Source: Erysipelotrichaceae bacterium (GTDB taxonomy: Bacteria; Bacillota_I; Bacilli_A; Erysipelotrichales; Erysipelotrichaceae). From it: a stretch of 53,737 nucleotides of DNA. A model generated the notes under the pieces. That model searched no databases and was not told the origin of the DNA. It worked only from the letters and a program-made list of their open reading frames with translations. Shown piece after piece: positions 24,161 through 31,510 of this stretch. The translations under genes were made by a program, and so were the position numbers. Position 1 is the stretch's first letter. Every line of letters begins with the position of its first letter. The stretch is from positions 1 through 53,737 of the forward strand of contig JAFRIG010000058.1 of the NCBI GenBank assembly GCA_017432895.1, read 5' to 3'.

Positions 24161-25111
24161 TTATTCTAAAACCGTCGGGATCTTCACCCAGTCGTTTCCA
24201 TTTGAAAACATCAGCATCAAAAAGCCTTCGTAATCCGGACTGCCATTGCCGGCAAATGTCTCAAAAAACAGCGCACCGTTATCGCCGACTGTCAGTTTTT
24301 TGCCTAAGCAGTTGCCGACTTTAACGGATTCATAAGTCTCATCCATACAGTCAATGACTTCTTCCGAAGAAGCCCTGACGAATCTGGCATCCGTGATCAT
24401 CACGTTGCCCTCGACATTATTGACATGGATATTGAAAGTATAGACATTCATCGTCGCCGGGACCTGATATTCCGCCCCGTTGTGCAGCATCATCGTCGAG
24501 ACCGAACAGGATGATACGGTGACGTTGGTATTGCCGACTTCGATCTCCTGTTCCGTTTCGAATTTCAGCGTCGAGATATCGTTAACGTTCTTATCCAGAT
24601 CGAATTCGATCATCGATGCGTCAGCTGAATTCAATAATCTCAATGAATAGGAATCGGTCGTATAAGGAATGAAGATCTTGCAGGTATAGCTGTCTTCATT
24701 TGATACGACACTGTTTACGATACCGAGTTTGGAAACCCGATAGGATTTTTCTTCCAGGGTATTGAGATATTTGGAGACATTGTTCAGATAGATCTTTTCC
24801 GAAGTCTGCAGTTTCCCCAGATCGAAAAAGATCGGTCCCTGCCCTTCAAATTTCAGCTCAGCGATAATAAAATCAAAGCCGAGATTTTCGTTATCTCCCG
24901 TATATACTTCGTAGTCGACCAGCGAAACTTTGACGTTATCGCTGGTTTCCGTAGGAATCGGATCGTTATTTACGGGCGCGGGTTTATCTTCTTTGTTCAT
25001 AAAATACGAAAAAGCCTGGTATGCCCCGAAACCAAGTAAGCCAATTCCCAGCAAGACAAGCAGAACCAAGATGATCACTCTGTCAGCCCGGACCTTCCGT
25101 CTTTTAGCCAT
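24161..25111 (-). CDS. Unknown single-TM protein with large extracellular domain
   Basis: A 316-residue protein. A basic N-terminus (MAKRRKVRADR) and one TM helix (about 13-34) are followed by a proline-rich linker (about 41-54) and an extracellular domain rich in beta-strand-like Val/Ile/Thr patterns. A small acidic C-terminus closes it. By topology it is a type II membrane protein exposed on the cell surface. No family is recognised. AAGGAGAT precedes the ATG, which lies 8 bp inside the 3' end of the Phd-like gene. It is second in a four-gene operon with a cell-wall hydrolase and a PASTA protein, so a wall-related role is plausible by context only. Confidence 0.7.
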   Translation of the reverse strand: MAKRRKVRADRVIILVLLVLLGIGLLGFGAYQAFSYFMNKEDKPAPVNNDPIPTETSDNVKVSLVDYEVYTGDNENLGFDFIIAELKFEGQGPIFFDLGKLQTSEKIYLNNVSKYLNTLEEKSYRVSKLGIVNSVVSNEDSYTCKIFIPYTTDSYSLRLLNSADASMIEFDLDKNVNDISTLKFETEQEIEVGNTNVTVSSCSVSTMMLHNGAEYQVPATMNVYTFNIHVNNVEGNVMITDARFVRASSEEVIDCMDETYESVKVGNCLGKKLTVGDNGALFFETFAGNGSPDYEGFLMLMFSNGNDWVKIPTVLE

Positions 25112-25322
25112 TGCGTATCTCCTTCATCTGTTCCTCGGCCTCAATGAGCTCCGAGAATCTGGATATGGGGATGATGGCCGCCATCGGTTCATTGTTTTTG
25201 ACGATGATCTTTACGTCATCCGGGCCAAGCGAACTGATTATCTTTGCCGCCTTGCCTTGATTCAGATGTGAGATCGGAACCAGTGAATTCAACATCACGC
25301 CGATCGCTGATTTGCTTGTCAT
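25104..25322 (-). CDS. Orphan Phd/YefM-family antitoxin-like protein
   Basis: A 72-residue protein with the Phd/YefM pattern: an N-terminal PISHLNQGKAAKII helix region that in this family contacts DNA, then the beta-hairpin IIVKNNEPMAAIIPISRF, and a C-terminal charged helix. Antitoxins of this type repress their own promoter. No RelE, Doc or other toxin gene is adjacent: the next gene, overlapping by 8 bp, encodes a membrane protein. The protein is therefore either an orphan antitoxin or a transcription factor for the surface operon. The promoter is the strongest in the window (TTGACG, 17 bp, TATAAT), with the ATG exactly 6 nt after the -10 and no SD. Confidence 0.72.
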   Translation of the reverse strand: MTSKSAIGVMLNSLVPISHLNQGKAAKIISSLGPDDVKIIVKNNEPMAAIIPISRFSELIEAEEQMKEIRNG

Positions 25323-25357
25323 ACCTAAATTATATAAAAACGCAGTAAATACGTCAA
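25320..25357 (-). promoter_or_regulatory. Leaderless-type promoter of the surface operon
   Basis: TTGACG (25352-25357), a 17-bp spacer, TATAAT (25329-25334), 6 nt (TTAGGT), ATG. The predicted +1 is the A of the start codon. Its last 15 bases match the pfkB start exactly. Confidence 0.8.
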
Positions 25358-25381
25358 TAAATTTAACGATATATTTACTGC
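25342..25381. repeat. Inverted repeat around the -35 box (candidate operator)
   Basis: GCAGTAAATA (25342-25351) and TATTTACTGC (25372-25381) are perfect 10-bp arms with centres 30 bp apart, near three helical turns. One arm covers most of the promoter spacer and the -35 box lies between the arms. A dimer or tetramer of the Phd-like protein could bind here; the same arms could also form an mRNA hairpin for galE read-through. Confidence 0.6.
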
Positions 25382-25382
25382 A

Positions 25383-25425
25383 TTTTTATTAATATTTTTA
25401 TCGATATTTTTATCTATCTTTTTGA
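25383..25425. repeat. Short AT-rich tandem repeat after galE
   Basis: On the minus strand about three 12-nt units of the type GATAAAAATATC follow the galE stop. The copies are imperfect. No terminator hairpin of usual form is seen, so galE may end in the inverted repeat downstream. Confidence 0.5.
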
Positions 25426-26420
25426 AGATTGCAAGTAAAGCGGTAGGAATCCTCACACATCCTGTCGATATCGTAGACCGCCTTGAAATTAAGCAGTTCT
25501 TCCGCCTTCTTCGTATCGGCGTAACAGACAGCGATATCACCCGGCCTTCTGTCCATGATCTGATAAGGGATCTCTTGACCGCAGGCCTTTTCATAGGCAT
25601 GCAGGACTTCCAGGACTGAATAGCCCCTGCCCGTACCGATATTGATGACTTCCGTGCCCTTGTGACTGGCGGCATACTCGATAGCCTTGACATGAGCCTT
25701 GGCCAGATCGACGACGTGGATGTAGTCGCGGACTCCCGTGCCATCAACGGTATCATAGTCGTTGCCCCAGACCCGCAGATAATCGCGCTGACCGCTGGCG
25801 ACTTGGGCAATATATGGTACCAGGTTGTTGGGAATGCCGTTAGGTATCTCCCCGATCAGACCCGAATGATGAGCACCGATCGGATTGAAGTATCTGAGAA
25901 GTACCGCCGAATTGTTTTTATCGGCCAGGTTCATATCGGTGATGATCATCTCGTTCATCTTCTTGGTCGTACCATAAGGATTGGTCGTCGTACCCAGGCC
26001 ATACTCTTCCTTAAACGGAACTTCGAAGTCGTCGCCATAGACGGTCGCAGAAGACGAGAAGACGAGATTTCTTACTTCGTACTTCTTCATCAGCTGGTAG
26101 AGATTGATCGATCCGGCGATATTGTTTTCATAGTAGGTCAAAGGTATCGCTACCGATTCCCCTACCGCCTTGTAGCCGGCAAAATGGATCACGGCTTCAA
26201 AATCGTTTTCTTCAAAGACTTTTTCCAGTCCTTCCTTATCCAGGATATCAACTTCATAGAAAGAAGGTCTTACGCCGCAAATGGCTTCGATCTTATCCAA
26301 AACATCGATCGACGAATTGTAGAGATTATCCACGATAACGACTTCGTGGCCCGCCTGAATAAGTTCGACACAGGTATGGGAACCGATATAGCCGGTCCCG
26401 CCGGTAACCAGGATCTTCAT
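25410..26420 (-). CDS. galE: UDP-glucose 4-epimerase
   Basis: A 336-residue short-chain dehydrogenase/reductase of the GalE group, interconverting UDP-glucose and UDP-galactose (possibly also the N-acetyl forms). The NAD-binding GGTGYIGSH motif lies at residues 7-15, the catalytic Ser region at FSSSATVYGD (122-131), the YGTTK Tyr-Lys pair near 149-153, and a substrate-side NIGTGRGYSVLEV segment near 261-273. Length is standard. AGGAGGATAA precedes the ATG. It starts 4 bp after rseP, so the two share the rseP promoter; the link is probably envelope polysaccharide supply. Its position after rseP is not part of the usual Bacillota order. Confidence 0.95.
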   Translation of the reverse strand: MKILVTGGTGYIGSHTCVELIQAGHEVVIVDNLYNSSIDVLDKIEAICGVRPSFYEVDILDKEGLEKVFEENDFEAVIHFAGYKAVGESVAIPLTYYENNIAGSINLYQLMKKYEVRNLVFSSSATVYGDDFEVPFKEEYGLGTTTNPYGTTKKMNEMIITDMNLADKNNSAVLLRYFNPIGAHHSGLIGEIPNGIPNNLVPYIAQVASGQRDYLRVWGNDYDTVDGTGVRDYIHVVDLAKAHVKAIEYAASHKGTEVINIGTGRGYSVLEVLHAYEKACGQEIPYQIMDRRPGDIAVCYADTKKAEELLNFKAVYDIDRMCEDSYRFTCNLQKDR

Positions 26421-26424
26421 TTGT

Positions 26425-27516
26425 TTATCCTCCTATCAGTCTGGATATATCGTTATACATGACCAGCATGAATAACAGTATCAGCACCGCCATCGATGCC
26501 AGCATCACGGCATTCTGGGCTTTCTCATTCAAAGGCTTTCTGATGATCGCTTCGATCATCAGCAGCAATACCCTTCCTCCATCAAAGATCGGCAAAGGCA
26601 AGGCATTGATCAGTCCTACGTTGATCGAGATCATCGCCATCAGCTGCAGATAGTAGTCAAAACCAAGTTCCACCGTCTCCGAAACGGTCGTATAGATGCC
26701 GATCGGACCTGACAAGGAATCCAGATTCTTGCCTTTAAACAGGCTCATGAGCGATGAGAAGGTCAGTTTCAAGACGAACATTGAATATTCAAAACCGTAT
26801 TTCCAGCAGTTTAAAATATTCACTTTCACCGTCTCGATCGCCTGATTGGAGAAACCGATACCGATCATGTAACGGCTTGAGTCGTCCACATACTCGGGAT
26901 AGACGTCATAAGTGATATCCTCATTCCCTCTTGACACCGAGATGATCCAGGGACCGTTACCGTCATAGGCTTCCAAGAAGTTCAGCATCTCCAGATAAGT
27001 ATCAGGATTGATGTATAGGCCATTGTCGAATTCGACTTTACTGATGATGTCTCCGGCTTGTAAGCCCGCCTTTTCAGCCGGGGAAGCTTCTTGTACATAA
27101 TTGATCACCGGTTTGGTGCTTTCAACATAGTAACCGCTATGAAGTATCAGCAAGGAATAGATCGTGATCGCCAGGATGAAGTTCATCATGATGCCACCAA
27201 GCATGATGATGATGCGTTTCCATTTGGCGATGCCCGGCAAAGTCCTTTCCGGTGGCAGTCCTTCAATATCGACCTTGGTCTCCAGATCGTTGTCCGTATC
27301 TCCGGCCATAGCCACGAAACCACCTAAGGGAATAGCTCTTAAACAGTATTCGGTCTCCTTGCCCTGATGGGAAAGGATCTTAGGTCCGAAGCCGAAAGAA
27401 AACTCCTTGCAATAGACGCCGAAAGCTTTGGCCGCCAGCAGGTGTCCAAGCTCATGCAGCGTTACGATCACGCCCAATAAAACAATGTAAAACAGAATAT
27501 TTCTAATAAATGTCAT
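26425..27516 (-). CDS. rseP: RseP/RasP family site-2 intramembrane protease
   Basis: A 363-residue polytopic zinc protease that cuts anti-sigma factors and signal-peptide remnants within the membrane. The zinc site HELGH is in the first TM helix (residues 21-25), a PDZ domain lies near residues 130-200 with QEASPAEKAGLQAGDII, and the second active-site motif NALPLPIFDGGR lies near the C-terminus. Length is typical for short Bacillota RseP. It follows dxr in the common cdsA-dxr-rseP order, but a terminator and its own extended -10 promoter separate it. The ATG is 7 nt from TATAAT with no SD, so the leader is at most about one base. Confidence 0.94.
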   Translation of the reverse strand: MTFIRNILFYIVLLGVIVTLHELGHLLAAKAFGVYCKEFSFGFGPKILSHQGKETEYCLRAIPLGGFVAMAGDTDNDLETKVDIEGLPPERTLPGIAKWKRIIIMLGGIMMNFILAITIYSLLILHSGYYVESTKPVINYVQEASPAEKAGLQAGDIISKVEFDNGLYINPDTYLEMLNFLEAYDGNGPWIISVSRGNEDITYDVYPEYVDDSSRYMIGIGFSNQAIETVKVNILNCWKYGFEYSMFVLKLTFSSLMSLFKGKNLDSLSGPIGIYTTVSETVELGFDYYLQLMAMISINVGLINALPLPIFDGGRVLLLMIEAIIRKPLNEKAQNAVMLASMAVLILLFMLVMYNDISRLIGG

Positions 27517-27523
27517 CTTTTCA

Positions 27524-27532
27524 ATTATAGCA
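27524..27532 (-). promoter_or_regulatory. Extended -10 promoter of rseP, near-leaderless
   Basis: TGCTATAAT (box 27524-27529), 7 nt, ATG. The 17 bases GTGCTATAATTGAAAAG are shared with the pheS T-box promoter. Confidence 0.6.
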
Positions 27533-27540
27533 CCATCAAA

Positions 27541-27565
27541 AGAAAACTCCTATTATCAGGAGTTT
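27541..27565 (-). terminator. Rho-independent terminator of the pyrH-dxr operon
   Basis: An 8-bp stem AAACTCCT/AGGAGTTT (27544-27551 with 27558-27565), followed by TCTTTT on the minus strand; it contains the dxr stop codon. Confidence 0.75.
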
Positions 27566-28701
27566 GCCCAGAGCTTATCGACATATTCCTTGGCCCAGCG
27601 GTGCGATTCGATGATCTGATCAGCCGTCGGTTCCTTGATGAAATGTGCCGCTTTTAAAGTCTTGAAGATATAGGATTCGATATCGATGAATCTGATCCTT
27701 TCTTTCATGAACAGAGCTACTGCTTCATCATTGGCTCCGATCAGTACGGCTCCGAAGTTGCCTTCAAAGGAACCGACCTGCTTGGCCAGTTTGACCAAAG
27801 GATAGCGGGAATAGTCCATCTTCATGAAATTGAGTGAATTGATCTTGTCGAAATCGAGGTAATTGGAGATCCTGTCCCATTTGTGATTAGGGTACAGCAA
27901 GGCGTATTTGATCATCAGACGCATATCCGGATTGCCCAGCTGGGCAATGATCGAACCGTCCTCGTATTCGACCATCGAATGCACAGTGGCTTCCTTATGC
28001 AGGATGACATCGATCTTGTCGTAAGGCAGATCGAAGAGATAATGAGCTTCAATGACCTCAAAACCCTTGTTCATCATGGAAGCTGAATCGATGGTGATCT
28101 TGGCCCCCATGTTCCAGACCGGATGATTTAAAGCCTGGGATAAAGAGGCATCCAAAAGCTGGTTGCGGTCGAGATTTCGGAATGCTCCACCTGAAGCCGT
28201 GATGATCAGTCGGCGGATATCCCCTTTCTGATGACCCTGCATGCATTGCCAGATGGCTACATGTTCCGAATCGATCGGATAGAGTTTGACATCGTATTGC
28301 GCTAAAGCTTCATTGATGATCTTGCCGCCGGCCACCAACGTTTCCTTATTAGCCAATGCGATATCCTTATGGTTTTTGATCGCTTCCAAAGTCGGCTTGA
28401 AACCGACGAAGCCGACCAAAGCGTTTACCAGCATGTCGTAGTCTTGAAGTCTGGCCATCTCCTGCAAGCCTTTGTCGCCATAGAAAAAGCGGGTCTTGGG
28501 ATAGCGGTCGGCCAAGGAAGGATCTTCATCGATCGTGTAGGCATATCTGATCGTAAACTCGTCTAAAAGTTTGAGCAGATAGTCGATATTATGACCGACT
28601 GAAACACCCACGAGATCAAGTTCGTCGCGGTGCTCCTTTATAACGTCTATTGTCTGCGTTCCGATCGAGCCGGAAGCGCCCATCAGTATAAGTCTTTTCA
28701 T
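27556..28701 (-). CDS. dxr: 1-deoxy-D-xylulose 5-phosphate reductoisomerase
   Basis: A 381-residue enzyme of the MEP isoprenoid pathway, converting DXP to 2-C-methyl-D-erythritol 4-phosphate with NADPH. The N-terminal nucleotide motif is GASGSIGTQT (residues 8-17), then LANKETLVAGG (about 115-125), the metal and substrate residues in PIDSEH, ITASGGAF and NHPVWNMGAKITIDSASMMNKG (split across about 146-230). Length is normal. It overlaps cdsA by 4 bp (ATGA), so translation is coupled. Together with uppS and cdsA in this operon it supplies isoprenoid and lipid precursors. Confidence 0.97.
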   Translation of the reverse strand: MKRLILMGASGSIGTQTIDVIKEHRDELDLVGVSVGHNIDYLLKLLDEFTIRYAYTIDEDPSLADRYPKTRFFYGDKGLQEMARLQDYDMLVNALVGFVGFKPTLEAIKNHKDIALANKETLVAGGKIINEALAQYDVKLYPIDSEHVAIWQCMQGHQKGDIRRLIITASGGAFRNLDRNQLLDASLSQALNHPVWNMGAKITIDSASMMNKGFEVIEAHYLFDLPYDKIDVILHKEATVHSMVEYEDGSIIAQLGNPDMRLMIKYALLYPNHKWDRISNYLDFDKINSLNFMKMDYSRYPLVKLAKQVGSFEGNFGAVLIGANDEAVALFMKERIRFIDIESYIFKTLKAAHFIKEPTADQIIESHRWAKEYVDKLWANS

Positions 28702-29462
28702 CCGAATAAGATCATCAGTGCTCCGAAGAGTATTATACTAAAAATATTTGAATCAAGTCTATCCAGGATACCGCCATGGCCCGGGATCAGATTGGAAAAA
28801 TCCTTGGCTCCGTAGTGCCTCTTGATCAAAGAGAAGACCAGATCGCCGATCTGCGAAACGACTGGCAGGATCAGCGAAGAAGCGATAAAGATCATGGCCG
28901 GATAGCCGAAGAATTTGAAGATACAAGCCCAGATAAAAGAGATCAGTCCACCGAAGAACCAGCCGCCGATGAAACCTTCGATCGTCTTTTTGGGTGAGAC
29001 CCGTTCATTGAGCTTATGCTTGCCAAACTTCATGCCCGTAAACAAGGCAAACGTGTCCGTCAGCATCACCGCGATCAGAATATAGCCGAACATCCACTTG
29101 TTCAAAGCCTGGACGTAGGACATGAAATATAGCGCATTGCCTAACATCATCGACATCAGAAAGACGCTGCAGGCATCATCAAAGGTCTCTCTTTCATCAA
29201 AGACTGCGATCGAAAGCAAGAAGATGATCTCCACTAACATCACCGCTTCCCGATAATCGTGGAATAAATAAGTGATAAGAACGCTGATCGTCATGATGGC
29301 ATACAGCGGGATATTGAATTCACTCTTGCGGATGGAGATGAATTCGTATGATCCCCAGACTGCCGTAAAAACCAGGATCGCCTTTAAAATGATCCCGCCG
29401 AAATAGGCCGCCAGCACCGTAACTAAAGCGATGATCGCACCGCTAATCACTCTTTGTTTCAT
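28698..29462 (-). CDS. cdsA: Phosphatidate cytidylyltransferase
   Basis: A 254-residue membrane enzyme that makes CDP-diacylglycerol from phosphatidate and CTP. About seven to eight hydrophobic segments run through the protein. The family signature lies near the C-terminus as KRHYGAKDFSNLIPGHGG followed by LDRLDS. An open frame extends 33 codons further up over uppS, but a GGAGGACGT Shine-Dalgarno fixes the ATG at 29462 (MKQRVISGAII). It overlaps uppS by 20 bp and dxr by 4 bp. Confidence 0.95.
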   Translation of the reverse strand: MKQRVISGAIIALVTVLAAYFGGIILKAILVFTAVWGSYEFISIRKSEFNIPLYAIMTISVLITYLFHDYREAVMLVEIIFLLSIAVFDERETFDDACSVFLMSMMLGNALYFMSYVQALNKWMFGYILIAVMLTDTFALFTGMKFGKHKLNERVSPKKTIEGFIGGWFFGGLISFIWACIFKFFGYPAMIFIASSLILPVVSQIGDLVFSLIKRHYGAKDFSNLIPGHGGILDRLDSNIFSIILFGALMILFG

Positions 29463-30153
29463 CACGTCCTCCGAAATTGCGTTTTCTGCTTTGATATTCC
29501 GCGATGCAGCGATCAAGGACCTCGTTGTCGAAATCCGGCCATAAGGTATCGACCACGACAAATTCCGAATAAGCCAGCTGATAAAGCAGGAAATTGGACA
29601 AACGAAGCTGCGAACCCGTCCTGATCAGAAGATCGACTTCCGGCAGATCCCTGGTATAAAGATACGAGGCAAAACTTTCTTCATCAAGATCGCTTACTTT
29701 GCCTTCCTTGAAGTCCAAAGCATACTGTTTGGCGGCTCTGACGATCTCGTCTCTGGCTCCGTAATTAAAAGCGAAGTTGAGGATCAGGCCGGTATTGTTT
29801 CTGGTGGTCTCGATGGCTTCATCGATCACTTTCATCGTTTCCGCGGGGACTTTTTCCCGATCGCCGATGATCATGATCCGCACGTTGTTGTCCATCAGTT
29901 CCTTGATATAAGACGCAAAAAAGATCTTCGGAAGCGACATGATATAGCTCACCTCTTCAAAAGATCTTTTCCAGTTCTCAGTCGAAAACGCGTAAACAGT
30001 CAGGCACTTGATGCCCAGCTTGTTGGCGTAGATCGTAATATTGCGTAAGACCTCGACACCTTTGTAATGTCCGGCCGTACGCGGCAGCTTGTTTTGTTTA
30101 GCCCAGCGGCCGTTGCCGTCCATGATGATCGCCAGGTGTTCAAGATTGTTCAT
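29443..30153 (-). CDS. uppS: Undecaprenyl diphosphate synthase (cis-prenyltransferase)
   Basis: A 236-residue soluble synthase that extends farnesyl diphosphate with isopentenyl units to make the C55 carrier of wall synthesis. The pyrophosphate-binding IMDGNGRWAK (about 9-18) contains the key Asp; further signatures are YAFSTENWKR, FNYGARDEI and the C-terminal DLLIRTGSQLRLSNFL (normally with G-E: RTSGE/RTGGE). Here RTGSQLR replaces the usual RTGGELR, a mild change. It begins with TAATG overlap to frr and has no strong SD, so reinitiation is likely. Confidence 0.95.
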   Translation of the reverse strand: MNNLEHLAIIMDGNGRWAKQNKLPRTAGHYKGVEVLRNITIYANKLGIKCLTVYAFSTENWKRSFEEVSYIMSLPKIFFASYIKELMDNNVRIMIIGDREKVPAETMKVIDEAIETTRNNTGLILNFAFNYGARDEIVRAAKQYALDFKEGKVSDLDEESFASYLYTRDLPEVDLLIRTGSQLRLSNFLLYQLAYSEFVVVDTLWPDFDNEVLDRCIAEYQSRKRNFGGRDETKSD

Positions 30154-30701
30154 TAAATGGTCATTATTTCTTTTTGTTTAGCTTTGGCAAGTTCATCGAT
30201 CTTGGCCGTATACTTGTCGGTAGCCTTCTGAATGTCTTCGAGATAGGATTTTGAAAGATCTTCCGGAATGGACTTGTCTTTCTTGATATCATCGTTGACT
30301 TCTCTTCTGGCGTTGCGGACATGGACCTTGGCTTCTTCCGCCATCTTATCGACATCCTTGCAATAACCTTTTCTGGTCTCTTCCGTCAAAGCGGGAACGC
30401 TGACTCTGAGCACATCGCCGTTGTTCTGGACCGGCAGACCCAGATCGGAAGCGTTGATCGCTCTTTCGACATCCTTGACCGAATTGCGGTCAAAGGGTTT
30501 GATGACCAGAGTCTTGCCTTCCTGAATGGAAATGGAAGCGATCTGATTCAGGGGCGTCGGTGAGCCATAATAGTCTACATCGATGCCGTCCAGCATCGTC
30601 GGATTGGCTCTGCCCGTTCTTACTTTCTGCAAAGAACCTTCAAACGCCTTGATGGCCCCATCCATCTTTTCTTCTGCAATCTCTAAAAACAAATTATCCA
30701 T
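30153..30701 (-). CDS. frr: Ribosome recycling factor
   Basis: A 182-residue RRF, which with EF-G splits post-termination ribosomes. The two-domain pattern is intact: three-helix bundle ends (KVRTGRANPTMLDGI near 26-40, and the C-terminal DKYTAKIDELAKAKQKEIM) with the beta domain between (YYGSPTPLNQIASISIQEGKTL, about 44-65). AAAGGAGG precedes the ATG. Second gene of pyrH-frr-uppS-cdsA-dxr, 10 bp after pyrH. Confidence 0.98.
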   Translation of the reverse strand: MDNLFLEIAEEKMDGAIKAFEGSLQKVRTGRANPTMLDGIDVDYYGSPTPLNQIASISIQEGKTLVIKPFDRNSVKDVERAINASDLGLPVQNNGDVLRVSVPALTEETRKGYCKDVDKMAEEAKVHVRNARREVNDDIKKDKSIPEDLSKSYLEDIQKATDKYTAKIDELAKAKQKEIMTI

Positions 30702-30711
30702 AAAGCCTCCT

Positions 30712-31413
30712 TTAGAACCTGATTATCGTTCCTACAGCCTCGCCTTTGACCGCCTTGACGATATTGCCTTCTTCGGACATATTGAAGACGAAACCTTCGA
30801 TTTTCGCATCGCGGCAGATCTCAGCGGCCGATGCATCTATAACTTTCAAATCTTTATTTAGTATATCATCAAATGTCATCTCATCGAAACGCTTTGCATT
30901 GGGGTTGGTGTCGGGATCATCGTCATAGACGCCATCAACTCCCGATTTGGCCATCAGGATGACATCAGCGCCAATATCCTTGGCTCTTTGTGCCGAACCG
31001 GTATCGGTGGAATAATATGGCTTGCCATAGCCGCCGCCAAAGACCAGCGTATAGCCTTCATCGATCAGTCTGTTTGCCTCATCGGCATCGAAATCCATGA
31101 CGTTCTGGGCCTTGATAGCACTCATAGCCATGGCCTTGACGCCGTGTTCATTCAAGACGGCTGCCACCATGACGGCATTGATGACGGTTCCAAGCATTCC
31201 GGCATAATCGGCCTGTACACGATCAAATCCCAGCTTTTCAAAGATACGGCCGCGGCAGATATTGCCTCCGCCGACTACGATACCCACTTCGACACCCATG
31301 TCTCTGATCTCTTTGACCTGATCGGCCACTTTGCCTAATTCTTCCAGAGAAAACGGGAAATCGGGAGCGGATATGGCTTCACCCGAAAGTTTCAGCATGA
31401 CTCTTTTATACAT
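30712..31413 (-). CDS. pyrH: Uridylate kinase
   Basis: A 233-residue UMP kinase of the amino-acid kinase fold, forming UDP for nucleotide and cell-wall sugar synthesis. Signatures are the N-terminal KLSGEAIS, GIVVGGGNICRGR (about 44-56), the GTGNPYYSTDT-like loop seen here as GYGKPYYSTDTGSA, and ILMAKSGVDGVYDDDP. GAGGTAAG precedes the ATG. First gene of its operon; a TGTTAAAAT extended -10 lies upstream after the tsf terminator. Confidence 0.97.
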   Translation of the reverse strand: MYKRVMLKLSGEAISAPDFPFSLEELGKVADQVKEIRDMGVEVGIVVGGGNICRGRIFEKLGFDRVQADYAGMLGTVINAVMVAAVLNEHGVKAMAMSAIKAQNVMDFDADEANRLIDEGYTLVFGGGYGKPYYSTDTGSAQRAKDIGADVILMAKSGVDGVYDDDPDTNPNAKRFDEMTFDDILNKDLKVIDASAAEICRDAKIEGFVFNMSEEGNIVKAVKGEAVGTIIRF

Positions 31414-31465
31414 ATGAACTTACCTCAATTTCTATCATCTTATATTTTAACAAATTAAAGCCATA

Positions 31466-31493
31466 ATAAAAGGCTGGGTTTTGTATCCAGCCT
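31466..31493 (-). terminator. Rho-independent terminator of rpsB-tsf
   Basis: AGGCTGG (31471-31477) pairs with CCAGCCT (31487-31493), 9-nt loop, followed on the minus strand by TTTTATTA. Confidence 0.8.
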
Positions 31494-31510
31494 GTTTAGA
31501 GAAACAATGA

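Noticed and set aside
25104..25322. Complete type II toxin-antitoxin module
   Set aside because: No toxin-like gene is adjacent on either side; the overlapping downstream gene has a TM helix and a large extracellular domain.
25662..26462. Plus-strand open frame of 266 codons over galE
   Set aside because: It lies wholly antisense to a clear galE, has no SD or promoter, and the translation has no recognisable domain. It is a codon-bias shadow.
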